A stretch of DNA of 64,000 nucleotides from Mugil cephalus. Taxonomy: Eukaryota > Chordata > Actinopteri > Mugiliformes > Mugilidae. The stretch's first letter is position 1. Each line of letters begins with the position of its first letter. Under the pieces are notes generated by a model. It ran no database searches and was not told where the DNA came from. It was given only the letters and a program-made list of their open reading frames with translations. The DNA is taken from assembly GCF_022458985.1 (NCBI RefSeq), contig NC_061782.1:9751672-9815671 (forward strand). Reading direction: 5' to 3'. The position numbers and the translations under genes were made by a program. Positions 11,344 to 22,989 of the stretch are shown here, in pieces.

Positions 11344-14300
11344 ATGCATCTAGCTGGAGGGATATCTGCGAGTATATACGCCAACAGGCTCCGGGCAGAA
11401 GGCATGGGCTCCAACCACCAAGCTGTGCCCTTCGCCAACCAGGACTACGAGGCACTGAAGCAAGAGTGCGTGGAGTCCGGGTGCCTGTTCGAGGACCCCT
11501 GCTTCCCCGCGGAGCCTCCATCTCTGGGCTTCAAGGAACTCGCCCCCTACTCCTCTAAAACTCAGGATGTGGAGTGGATGAGGCCCACGGTGAGAGAAAC
11601 AGATGGATGGAAATAGATTAATTGTGATTTTGAATGCTACTTAAGGAATATTTTCAGGCTGCTATGTTGTTATGACTGTAGCCGTTGATGTCTGGAACTT
11701 ATCATATAAATAAACATATCCGTGACACATTTCACGTCTGCAAACTCAAGACGGCTCGGGCAGAATAGGGCAAGTAGAGGCAGGAACTTCTCAGACCGCT
11801 GCAGCTGTTGCCATCTCATGGCATATTCTGTCCCCTCCCTCCCTTCTTTGCTGTGACATATGTTTACGCTGGAAGTCAACATGTGCACGCAACGGTCTGA
11901 AAGACGTGACATCTCAGAGCGGATTGTGAAATACCTCAAATTGTCTGAATTCTAAAAAGATCAAACTCCTCCACAGGATCTGACGGGTGACCCTCAGTTC
12001 ATTGTGGGCGGTGCGACCAGGACGGACATCTGTCAGGGAGCGCTGGGTGAGGCCTCAACGTTAAACCTAAACGGAAAGACAGAAGGGAAACGAATGCGGA
12101 CTCAGGTTGTTGAAAGGCTTCCTCTTTCTCACAGGCGACTGCTGGCTCTTGGCGGCCATCGGCTCTCTGACCCTGAACGAGAGGCTCCTTCATCGGGTCG
12201 TGCCCCACGGCCAGTCCTTCCAGGACGACTACGCTGGAATCTTCCACTTTCAGGTTCTGCAAAATCATGATCTGCTCTTTTTTTGTGCAGTATAAATAAA
12301 CTGAGATCCCTGATTATCGCTCTGTGCTGCAGTTCTGGCAGTTTGGCGAGTGGGTGGACGTCGTGATTGACGACCGGCTCCCTGTCAAAGACGGGGAGCT
12401 CATGTTTGTCCATTCAGCCGAGGGCAATGAATTCTGGAGTGCGCTCCTGGAGAAAGCTTACGCTAAGTATGTGCCTGTCCAGAGTACTACATTATTGAGT
12501 AGTTCATATTCACTCATACTTGCTGCTGTTCACGGCCATCGATGTGAAGTGTGGTTTATGCACTGTCAGGCTGAACGGCTCCTACGAGGCCCTGTCGGGA
12601 GGAAGCACCACCGAGGGGTTCGAGGACTTCACTGGGGGCGTGTCCGAGATGTACGAGCTCCGCAGCGCCCCTAAAGACCTGTACAGGATCATCGGAAAGG
12701 CCCTGGACAGGGGCTCCCTGCTGGGCTGCTCGATCGATGTGAGCGCTCGACACACTCAGATCAATACTGCAACATCTTCAGAGGGCTAGTTAGATTAAAA
12801 CTTCTGTTTATTGTCTGCGCAATTCAATTCATACTTTCGATGAAGTAATCAAGGTTTCGCGTGAATGCAGATCACCAGTGCCTTCGACATGGAGGCCGTC
12901 ACGTTCAAGAAGCTGGTGAAGGGCCACGCCTACTCTGTGACTGGTCTGAAAGAGGTCTGACTCGGTTGTCTTTCTTCGGGTATAGTTATGCCGTAATGTG
13001 ACAGATGTGGTTCTAAATTTCCTGTCACTACGCCGGCACGTAGGTGGACTTCCGGGGCAGCACGGTGCGCCTGATCCGAGTACGTAACCCCTGGGGCCAG
13101 GTGGAGTGGACTGGTGCCTGGAGCGACAAGTGAGTGTGACGTTAACATCTTTATTTATTTTCCATCTACTGCTTCTCACCGTTCTTTTTGTCCCGGCATT
13201 TTTAGTTCTTCCGAGTGGGATGAGATTGACCCGTCGCAACGCGAAGACTTGCATCTGCAAATGGAGGATGGGGAGTTTTGGTGAGATGTTACAGAATGGG
13301 AATTGCGCATACTACAAGGACTAGCTGGACGGGTAGAGAAAGATCAAGAGAGAAGTTACCTCCTATGTGATTAAAGGAAGACAGCATAAAAAAAACACAG
13401 TACATTAAACACTGAATGAATGAAAAGTTCATTTTGAATATGTAAATAAGAAAAATAAATGTTAAAAAATGCAAATATATCAAAATTTAAATAAGACTAT
13501 TATACAAGCATACATAGTTGTAGAAAATAATAATTAGCAAAATGCAAAATAACAATTTAATATTCTAAAAATTTAATTTAATTTACATAATTGAAAAAGA
13601 GTGGATGGAAGTAAAAAAAAAAGAAAAAAATTATTAAATCCCACACCTCTTCCTTAAATTATTAATTAATGATAGTTATAATTTGCTTCCTGTCTTCTCT
13701 ATAAAATAAACAGTACATAAAAATACTATTTTTAATATTTTTATTAATATAAATCTAAATGTGTAAGTTAGGTTATTATTATTTATATGATTATTTGTAT
13801 TTATCACATGTTGCACATTGAAACTGCACCATGGTTTTCACAGACCAGACTCTCAAGCATTTGGCTCCTTTAGGCTTTCATGTAAAAACTGTTAATGAGT
13901 CTTAACGCTATAGTGCTCTAGCACGGTCCCAGACGTAACTGGAACATCATTTTCAAAAACGTTGTGTCCACATCCTCCAGGATGTCCTTCAGCGAATTCA
14001 CGAGGCAGTTTTCCCGACTGGAGATCTGTAACTTGACTGCAGACGCTCTGAGCGATGAAAGCGTGAGCCACTGGAACACCATGAAGTTCTACGGCGCGTG
14101 GAGGAGAGGCAGCACGGCGGGGGGCTGCAGGAACCATCCCAGTGAGTCCCAGCTCCATTGATGTTGGCAATAAAAAGAGATTGTGACTTGGCCATGAAAT
14201 GGGCTAACGCAAGTGTGTGTGTATGTGCGCAGACACGTTTTGGATCAACCCTCAGTACAAGATCACGTTGCTGGAGGAGGACGACGACCCGGAGGACGAC

Positions 14301-17272
14301 GAGGAAGCGTGCAGTTTCTTGGTGGCCCTCATGCAGAAGGACCGGCGCAAGTATCGCCGCCAGGGTCAGGACATGCATACCATTGGTTTTGCAATCTACG
14401 AGGTGAAAAAATATTTTTTATTTGACCTCTTTATGGTTTATTCAATACACATACATATTTTTAAAAAATAATTAGCCTCAGCTAATTTATTGTTTTTTGC
14501 CCCGTTATTTTCCAGATTCCAGAAGAAGTAAGTGGAGCATCACTTTCTGCCACCGTCTATTTAAGCCAAAGGACTTTGATTGGATATATGACCCATAAGT
14601 CACATATAAAATAGATATAGAATTTATAAATAATATGTTATCGCCACTTATGTTTAACTTGTTTCCAGCTGGCCTTTGGTTCCTGTAAATTTAGATTTTC
14701 ACATTTAACGAATGAAAGTTGGTGAAGTCAATATTACTGAACTAAACTATCTTCATTATCCAAAAAAGGATATTATATAGGTATATATATATATATTTTT
14801 TTTTTATTTTATTTATTTATTTTTATTTCCATCCCATTTTAATGTCAGTTTCCATTGAAGTACTTTGTAAAATGATTGGCAGCGTTGTAAAGTATAAATC
14901 TAAACCCACGTGCTCTTTGCTGCCTCCTGCAGTTCAAAGGCTGCCAGAATGTGCATTTAAAGAAAGATTTCTTCCTGAGACATTCATCGTGCGCCCGCTC
15001 CGAGACCTTCATTAACCTGCGGGAGGTGAGCACGCGTCTGCGCCTCCCCCCCGGCGAGTACCTCATCGTCCCCTCCACCTTCGAGCCCGCGAAGGAGGCC
15101 GACTTCGTCCTCAGAGTCTTCACCGAAAAGCTGTCGGAAACAGAGTATGTGACACATCACACGATTATTTGCTGCTAAATGTCTGTTTAATATTTTGTGT
15201 CCTAAACAACTGTAAGTCGCAAAAAAAGCGAATCTCACATTAGGATGTCTTTGTCCGCTGCAGAGAGCTGGATGATGAAGTCTCTGCTGATTTCGGAGAA
15301 GATGTATGTAGCACTTTTCTTTTTTTTTTTTTTAAATCTACAGTATGCATTGAATTAAATATATATTCTGATATTCACACTACGGCTGTTAATTTGTTTA
15401 TATGCAGGAGGAAATAACTGAAGATGACATTGATGACTCCTTTAAGGCCATGTTTGCCCAACTAGCAGGAGAGGTAGGTTTGTCTTACTCATTTGTATCT
15501 TTGTGTATTAATGTAATGTCCAACATTATATTATTGGTGGTGACATTTGCTTGTAATGTTTTAAACAATAGGTAGAATAACCTCCTTGTTATAGGACAAA
15601 AGCAAGTCAATAAAAAAATGTTCAATTAGAAACGTTCTCTGCTTTTCCAGGACATGGAGATTTCTATTCGCGAGCTGAGGACCATTCTCAACAGAGTCAT
15701 CGCCCGTCGTGAGTTTTCTGTTTACTTTTAGTACAATTTAAAGCTGCCAGAAGGTTTGCATATTACACATGCATCTCCACTGCAGAGTGTTGCCCATCTG
15801 AGTTCACAATTCGTTCACAGCACAAAGCAGTGCACTTGTCTTTCCTGTGACTGTGTCGTTGAGTGCTTTTTTTACCGTTTCAGACCAAGATCTGAAGACT
15901 GACGGCTTCAGTGTGGAATCATGCAGGACCATGGTCAACCTAATGGACGTATCCTCCTGAGCTCAACAACCTTGTTAAACTCATTATATTGAGAAAAAAA
16001 AAAAACAAACAAAAAAAAACACAACGTGCATTTAGCAATGACTGTTTGTTGTTTCACACCTTGACACGACGTTTACCAGAAAGACGGCAGTGCCCGTCTA
16101 GGTCTGGTGGAGTTTCAGATCCTCTGGAACAAGATCCGGAAGTGGCTGGTGAGTAAAATCTTGACAGTGGAAGTGGAACATTAGACTCAGACTCTCCACA
16201 CTTACGTTTATGTCTTTATCTCTCAGGGCACTTTCAGACAGTTTGACCTCGACAAGTCAGGGGCCATGAGCTCGTATGAGATGCGACTTGCTGTAGAGGC
16301 AGCAGGTATGGTTACCTTGAAGGCGATGTACACGCCGATCAGCCATAACATTATGACCACCTTCCTAATATTATGTAGGTCTCCCTTGTGCCTCCAAAAC
16401 CGTTGTGGCTCGTCAGGAGATGGACATGGTTCTTCTGAGGGTGTCCTGTGGTGTCTGGAAACAGGATGTTGTTGTTAGTGGGGGGGTCTTTGGGTCCTGT
16501 GGGTTGAAGGGAGGGGCCTCCCACAGATACTTGATCAGTTTAGTATCTAGTGAATTCGGAGGCCAGGTTAACACCTTGTGCTGTTTTTCATGTTTTTTTT
16601 TAAAACTGTTTTTGTGTGTGTGTGTGTCAGACTGCATCCTGTGTGGGGAGTGTCATTGCTATGGAGGGGGGGGGGTCTGGTCTGGTCTAGGTGGGTGGTT
16701 CATGTCTAGGTAACATCCACAGAATTGTCAGGTCCAACAGTTTCTCAGCAGAACATTGCGTTGTCACAAGACGTTCAATGTTATTCTCTTGTCCTGTCGG
16801 TGGTCATAATGTTAATGGCTGATCGGTGTGTATGCACAGCACTCACACTCACAAACGACAACTACAGCCTCGTTAAACTAAAAATAACTTTTGTCCCTGT
16901 GTAGGTTTCAAACTGAATAACAGACTGAACCAGATTCTGGTAGCCCGCTATGCAGAGAATGAGATGATCGACTTCGACAACTTCATCTGCTGCTTGGTCA
17001 AACTTGAAGCCATGTTTAGTGAGTAATGTTACTCTGTGTGATATTAGAATATTATAACGCATGTTTCCACGTCACAATTAATTCAAAATCTTGCTTTTGA
17101 CAGGGTCTTTCCAGCAGTTCGACAGGGACAGTTCAGGAGTGGCTGAGATGAACCTCACAGAGGTGAGTTTTGTTGTTGAAGATATCTTTGTATACATTTC
17201 TGTCGCTGTTTTCGGCTCGTCTGACTTCCTTTCCCGTGTCGCCAGTGGCTTTATATGACAATGTGCGGTTGA
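11344..17272 (+). CDS. capn11: Classical calpain catalytic subunit, CAPN1/CAPN11-like (complete, 704 aa)
   Basis: A calcium-activated cysteine protease large subunit. Exons: 11344-11589, 11977-12046, 12135-12253, 12333-12466, 12570-12738, 12871-12954, 13044-13129, 13206-13280, 13981-14141, 14233-14402, 14516-14527, 14933-15144, 15264-15303, 15408-15473, 15651-15708, 15884-15948, 16080-16148, 16227-16305, 16905-17018, 17104-17162, 17246-17272 (2115 bases). The catalytic triad is Cys108, His265 and Asn289. The protease core is followed by the C2-like domain (about 345-510) and a PEF domain with EF-hands such as [13 protein letters not shown] and [13 protein letters not shown]. Exon 11 is the 12-base microexon (IPEE). 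The C-terminus [11 protein letters not shown] resembles human CAPN11, and MRPL14 and TMEM63B next door match the human CAPN11 neighbourhood, so the symbol rests largely on synteny; sequence alone also fits CAPN1. A second ATG at 11404 could serve. A Tc1-type MITE sits in intron 18. Confidence 0.92.
16331..16830 (-). mobile_element. Tc1-derived non-autonomous element in calpain intron 18
   Basis: This 500-base element is flanked by TA on both sides (16329-16330 and 16831-16832), the Tc1/mariner target duplication. Its ends are inverted repeats (left 'cacgccgatcagccataaca', right end reverse complement 'cacaccgatcagccattaac'). On the minus strand a transposase relic reads '[19 protein letters not shown]', matching the Tc1 C-terminal motif WPPNSPDLNPIEHLWD; the catalytic Glu position is Lys here. 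It is a deletion derivative that cannot encode a transposase, and shares family and internal layout with copies at 4266-5886 and 44203-44732. Confidence 0.85.
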
Positions 17273-18153
17273 AGAGGACCATCTTCCTTGGAGGAGGGTA
17301 GAGTGTGCGTGCAGACTTGCTGTAAACCCTTTGCTCAGAGGACCCGTCAGCCTTAGTAACCTGTTGAACATTTTAACACGTCCCACCTCAATAAATGGTT
17401 AAAGTAGCAAAAGAGCAGTATAGCAGGAAACCAAAGTCCAACAAAGCCAAGTGTGTCCTGGTCATATTTTAGATACTATGCAAACCTACAGCATGAAGCA
17501 GTCACTCTGCACCATAAACATGTCATCACTGTAAAAATAGCATGAGCCTGGGCATGATGAGAATCACTAGCTGTAACGTTCATTGCATAATGATTTTACA
17601 TTAGTTTGTTGTGTGTAGGAATGTCGGTTGATTTATTATAATAATAATAATAATAATTTTAAGGATGTTTTAAAATCTCACTAAAGCTGTCTGAAGTGTT
17701 ATTTCTTACTGCGGTATTTGAAGTCTTATAGTTTTCTCTCTTTTTTTTAATATAACAGTCAACAGCGTTGAGTTTGTCGTTTCGTTCCTGCACCTCTAGG
17801 TGGCAGTACAGACCCATTCTGATGTCGATGTTGAACTACTTGGCCATTTTGTACTGAACTTTAACCTGTTTGAGAATGTATTAATATTTTTATTGAGTTT
17901 AAGTGAAACAAATGCGCTTTATGCAATTTCATTTTTATTTTTATTATTGTTTTTGCACAGGGTTTTTAGCTTAATCTGCTAGTGAAGTTGCCTCACATTA
18001 ATAACGAATACTGTGTTTGAGTTCATTCACATGACATTTACAGGAGTCACAGAGCTGAATGCCTTATACGTGATGCCATGGTGTTATGGACGGCTTTTTA
18101 AAAACAAATGTGCCAGTCATGTGTTTTGTGTTGTGAATGTATATTGTGCCTTC

Positions 18154-18159
18154 AATAAA
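18154..18159 (+). promoter_or_regulatory. Polyadenylation signal of plus-strand calpain
   Basis: AATAAA lies 882 bases after the stop codon at 17270-17272 and is followed by a GT/T-rich stretch. The 3' UTR would span 17273 to about 18180. Earlier signals may also be used. Confidence 0.5.
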
Positions 18160-18179
18160 TATTCCCCTTAGGGTTCAAG

Positions 18180-19270
18180 CTTTTTCTTTGTCCATTGTGT
18201 TCATAACAATATAAAGTAACACTTAAACTGACTTAACGCTAGATTTTTGCCTTAGAATTACTCAAAACATTACAGGATTTTCACATAGGTCCTGGCAGTA
18301 GAAAAAGAGAACCCAATCAAACAAATGAAACAAAAATATTGTTTTCAACCTCTTATCATTCCAGCGGTTGTCAAGAAAAAAAAAAACGCCTATTTAGGAC
18401 GTACCCAAAGTAAAGTGAATGCTGTTAATGAACATTTTGGAGCTCATACATGGTCTTGGTCTCTTTTGAAAGTCAAGTCTCTGAAGTTTCTGTCACAAAC
18501 GTCAGAATTACTCTAAGTGGTATTGTTCTTAAGTAATCAAAGTTGGCACACAGTTAAAAAACAAAAAAAGTGGTTGGGTACGCCTAATTTTTTTTTATTT
18601 TGAAAAACTGTGTTTGTTGAATCCAATGAGTTTTATCAATGACATCAGAAGAAAATTACATTTTTCATGCAGCATTTACTGTACAGTGTTCTGATTGGTC
18701 CAAAAAGATACTGCTGTCCCTTATACGATCTAGCATAATGTGAAAGAGTGCAATTTTTTTTTTTTTTTTTTTCAGGATAAGGAGCCACTTTTTCATATCT
18801 GAGTTGCAAAATTAAGTGCACCACAAGTTAATTTCAAAACCAAAACTGGGCCAGGATAGCTTACTATCGTGGAAGAATTCTGAATTATTCCAGCAAACTC
18901 TAAAAGAAATTGTCAGGAGATGAATCTTAAGAAAAACTGGGTCATGAATAGAATAGTTCAGGAACAAAATTAATGTTCGGAAATGCACAAGTATAGTATT
19001 TCACTTTAATTTGTTTGATTGTGTTTTCTTTGTCTACTTTCAAGATTTCAGCAATTTTTTTTAGTCATTTTTATGCAGAAATGTAAAAATAAATAAGTTA
19101 ACATGGTAAGCTTGACCCACATTTGTGTGTCCAAACTGTACCAGGAAGCCTTATGCATTCAATGTAAAGGTCATATTTATTGTAAGCATAAAGAGGCCTC
19201 AGTAAAATGCCAGACATGTTGACAAATACTTGATTCCATCCCCACATCCATATGTTAAGAAACGAACTGC
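18180..19270. other. Intergenic between calpain and mrpl14 3' ends
   Basis: This is the convergent interval between the plus-strand calpain and minus-strand mrpl14. It is AT-rich, with a long T run near 18753-18772. No gene or recognised repeat family was seen. Confidence 0.5.
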
Positions 19271-19294
19271 AACAGGCAACAGGTTCCTTTAAAG

Positions 19295-19300
19295 TTTATT
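19295..19300 (-). promoter_or_regulatory. Polyadenylation signal of mrpl14
   Basis: The plus-strand 'tttatt' reads AATAAA on the minus strand, 33 bases after the mrpl14 stop codon. This gives a very short 3' UTR. Confidence 0.6.
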
Positions 19301-19332
19301 GAAAACTATATTAACAAGCATGAATGAAGTCA

Positions 19333-20335
19333 TTAGACAAATGCACTGGCAACTGCCAACACCTTAGAGTAATCTCCCTCCATTTGACGAAGATGTGTGG
19401 GTATGGGGACCTTAATCCTGGTTCCTGTGGGGTTCCCATTGTCCTCTATGAGAACGACATTGTTCGAGTCAAAGCGCGGGGTCATGCGTTCTCCAGGCAT
19501 TTTGTGTCCAACGATGAGAGCTTTCTTCTTCTGGCCTTTGATGGCAAGCAACACTTTGTCACCAACTTTTCCAACGCCATTCTTGGTGTAGACATGGATC
19601 ACTCTTGGTGGACGGTGATACGGTGTGTTTCCAAGAGGGCTGTTGTCAACTACACGCACCCTTGTCATCTTCTGAATGGCCGCAGCAGCAGCAGATACAC
19701 TGAGACAAGACAAAAAAGAAATTAGTCAACAGGAATCCTGTTAGCAGAGTAATTGCAAATATTCCAGATTAGATCTGAAATTAAAATTTGAAATATGACA
19801 TTGTAACTACTAACTAGAGACTGTAGTGTTTAGATCGGATATGGAGCAAAATACCAAAACTGTTTCATAGTCAGTCGGGTGATTAAAGGCAACCCAAGCT
19901 GAATGATTTGATAATATGACTCAATCAGAAAATTAAATTATATGATATCTGTGAAGACAAAATTCCACTGTTATTGAAAAATCGAATAAAAGCATAATGT
20001 AAATGAAATAGTTTGTCTTCACTTCAATTCAATAACCAGGAAATATTTTTACATCCTTGCCCTAAGACCAGAGCTAACATAGCTCCAAACCACATCATAG
20101 TAGTACTAAGATGATGTTCATAAGCATGGCCTAATTCATATTTATCTATATGTATATATAGATGCTTCCCTTTTAATTAATTCTCAACCACTTGTGTAAT
20201 CACTGAATCGTGTGAGATGCTAAGTTGGCTATTAGCAGAAAAAAAAATCTCTTACCTAAAAGTCCTCGTACAAATTATGGACGACGAGTCAACGAGGAGT
20301 CCACTGAGGGTTCTTGCAAGCTGAGTTAGAGCCAT
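19333..20335 (-). CDS. mrpl14: Mitochondrial large ribosomal subunit protein uL14m (148 aa)
   Basis: This is a structural protein of the mitochondrial 39S ribosomal subunit. Two coding exons: 20335-20256 (80 bases) and 19699-19333 (367 bases), with intron phase 2 and canonical GT-AG sites. The first exon encodes [15 protein letters not shown] and following residues, an Arg-containing N-terminus suited to mitochondrial import. The second exon contains the uL14 fold, with '[13 protein letters not shown]', '[20 protein letters not shown]' and '[19 protein letters not shown]' almost identical to human MRPL14, and ends [12 protein letters not shown]. The length is close to human (145). It is divergently oriented from tmem63b, whose first exon starts about 2.4 kb away, matching the human 6p21 order. 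Confidence 0.97.
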
Positions 20336-20944
20336 GACTGCAGCAAATATTATGTCAGTCTACAGAGAGAAGTCTAGACACAGAAACAGAACATGGTTAG
20401 CAGCTAACATGCTAAGTCTGCTATCGCTAGTATCTGATACTATTCACATGCTGGGCAGACAAGCGCTAACAATGGAGAACAATTATTATCCTTTTTCTAG
20501 TACGCCCCCAAAAGGTACCTCAAATTAAATATTCGTGTTATTAGAAAGCTTCAAAATTTAATATATACATATATATATTCTGTCTAAGTTACCCTTCTGT
20601 CACGCTCCATTCCAATGTCAAAAGTCTGGCGTCATCTGCATGCGACTATAGCCGAGCTAGCTGATAAACATAACATGCATTATTACATAATAGACAAATA
20701 TTCCTCACCGTATTTAAGGAGATGTGCTTTTATGTGATACTTAATACTGAATGCCAATGACTAAACTATCCAAATAACCCGCAATAATACTGTACCTCCC
20801 TCATTTAGAGTATTTGTTGCTATTCCTACGTCATAAAGACGCGCTGGGCGAAAATGTAGAACTACAAGAACATAGAAGCTACTGGTGTTGGGAAGTTAGG
20901 AATTCTTTCCTGAGAGGCGACTCTTTCTCCCTGGCCCCCACGAC

Positions 20945-21012
20945 ACTTAATTTGGTCGTCAAAGACAAAATTAGCTTTATCGTCACATTCTTCACATGTA
21001 CCAGACATACAA
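20945..21012 (-). repeat. Short retroposon-tail remnant
   Basis: The plus strand reads 'tagctttatcgtcacattct' then 'cttcacatgtaccagacata', a phrase common at the ends of fish non-LTR elements, reversed relative to the usual polyadenylated end. Only a fragment remains. It lies in the mrpl14-tmem63b intergenic region. Confidence 0.4.
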
Positions 21013-21814
21013 AGGAATCTAAGAAATCTTTCTCACTATCCCACGGTGAAGAGGTGAAGTGCACAGGCACATCAGGTAGACAGACATATTATAACATTAA
21101 AGTAAACAGTAACTAAAGTGCACAGCGGATGAAAACATTCATTAGTATTAAAAAAGGACTTCACAGTCTATATGTAGAAGAAGCAGCAAAAAGTCTTAGC
21201 ATCATTTATAGCCTAATATCTAGCCCAACACAACAAATACATATGCTTTGTGTGTTGATAAGCCCTTTTAGCATTCGATGTTTGTATGAGAAGCCTAATA
21301 ATTCTTTAATATTGTGCAACTATTCTCTTGTTCACAAATGAACAAACTGCAATCAAATCCATAGAAGCAAAAACAGAACCAAACTCAGTAAAAACAGTAA
21401 AAAAAAAAATAAATAATAAAGAATGGTACGTTCTTGTGCAGGTTTGTGGTGGAACCTGCTCTTATTATTTTTATTTTGCAGTGAAGACACTCTGCTCTGC
21501 CATCCCTGATGTCTATATTTAATAAATGATCCATAAAAAAAAACAACAACATTTCTTAAGAAAAATAGTTGTAATTTGGGCATGTTGCTGTCTGCTGTTT
21601 AGTCTTGGGTCTCTTCTGTCCACTTCTCTAAATAAAAAATAAAAAAGCGGACAAATTACAAATAGCTGTTATTTTCATTGAAACTGCAGTCTTCTACATT
21701 TCTTTAAAAGTAAAATTCACCACCACCAAGCAGCCTGTCAGATGGTCAAATCTGGCCCCTAGCATGAATTTGCAAAGTGTGAAATTTGCATAGAAAACGA
21801 TAACATATAGGAGG

Positions 21815-22263
21815 CTACAGAAGCCCTAAGCGTTCATGCACTCACGCATATTATTTCCTGTGATAATACGTTCGTGTCTTCTGTTCCTCAAGATCTTGAG
21901 TTATTTATCTCATTATCTCATACTGTGTCTTCTCTTGATATACTTAATTTGAGGGAGAGAGAGACCTGCCATGCTGACTCATGGATGGCCTTAACACTAA
22001 TATAAGTAATAATGTAGTAACAATACCAACAACAACAACAACAAAAATAATAATAATAGCCTGATGTAAAATGCCTTCTATAAGATGAGCCATTTTTTTG
22101 TGCTTTAATATTTTCTAGATAATGTTTCTTGAATTTCTAGAGATCTAATAATGAGATAAAAAAAAAAAACTCAGGATCTCGGGAAAACAAAGGAAACTAA
22201 CCCATTATCACGGGAAAACGGAGATAAAAATAAAGGAATGCATGACCGCTTTGGGCTTCCGTA
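21815..22263. mobile_element. MITE with the same ends as 6797-6908 (copy 2)
   Basis: Both ends carry the 'gaagccctaagcg..catgca' inverted terminus: the left end is 'ctacagaagccctaagcgtt' and the reverse complement of the right end is 'tacggaagcccaaagcggtc'. It is 449 bases, against 112 for copy 1. The interior has partly self-complementary runs (ctcaagatcttgag, atctcattatctcat) and an AAC/AAT-rich tract. It has no coding capacity and sits about 450 bases upstream of the tmem63b first exon. Confidence 0.6.
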
Positions 22264-22699
22264 AAAGACTGCAATTTTTCAATTACAATAACTGCTAGCC
22301 CTAAATTTTCCCACTGTTTTATTCAGCAAAGTCGACAGAACACAACATTGAGACACAAGACTAAACAGCAGACAGCAAAATGCCCAATGTGCACTTAATT
22401 TTCATAAGAAATTCCATTTTTTTGGAGGATAGATTATTAAATGTAAACATTCTTCTAATTGACTTGTTCTTCTTTGCACTGAAAAAAAAAATGGAGAGAA
22501 AAAAAAATGTGGAACTGTCTTTTCCTTATAGGTTATTATGCTAATTTAGTGCTGCTCCGGCCCATTTGAGATCTAATTTAGCTGTATGTGGACACCACTT
22601 GCCTAAAAATGACCGCATCTATGGCTCTACGGAGACGCTAAAGACGTATCGCCTCTCTATGCGATCTACTTCTGCAGACGTCATTCTTTAAACCGGAGT

Positions 22700-22989
22700 G
22701 ACTTCGCCTCCCGTTGGACTGGTCAGGTTAGCGATAGTTGTTCAACCGGCTCACAGTTGGTTGTGTGTGCGCCAGCACCTACAGCTAGCCGGACAATTTG
22801 ACTAACTAGCTCTAGCTCGCCAGCTTCTGCGTTGTTAATCCACAGTCGTTTGGTTTAGTTTAGCCGAAAGTCACTCTCCAGCCTCCACCTGTGTTGTTGG
22901 CCACATCGAGGGGCTGAGTTAGCCAACGTTACAGCCGACTGCTAGCTCACGTTAGCAGCTTGTTTTAGTTTGTGCCCTGCTGTTGCAAG
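22700..22989 (+). other. tmem63b: Likely untranslated first exon and promoter area of tmem63b
   Basis: The region is more GC-rich than its flanks and ends in a strong donor (CAAG/GTAAGT at 22989/22990). The next plausible acceptor is at 29797-29798, just before the tmem63b start codon, so this would be the 5' UTR exon. The 5' boundary is approximate and no TATA box is obvious, as expected for a broadly expressed gene. Confidence 0.5.

Noticed and set aside
19324-19725. 133-codon plus-strand frame over mrpl14
   Set aside because: Exact antisense shadow of the mrpl14 second exon.
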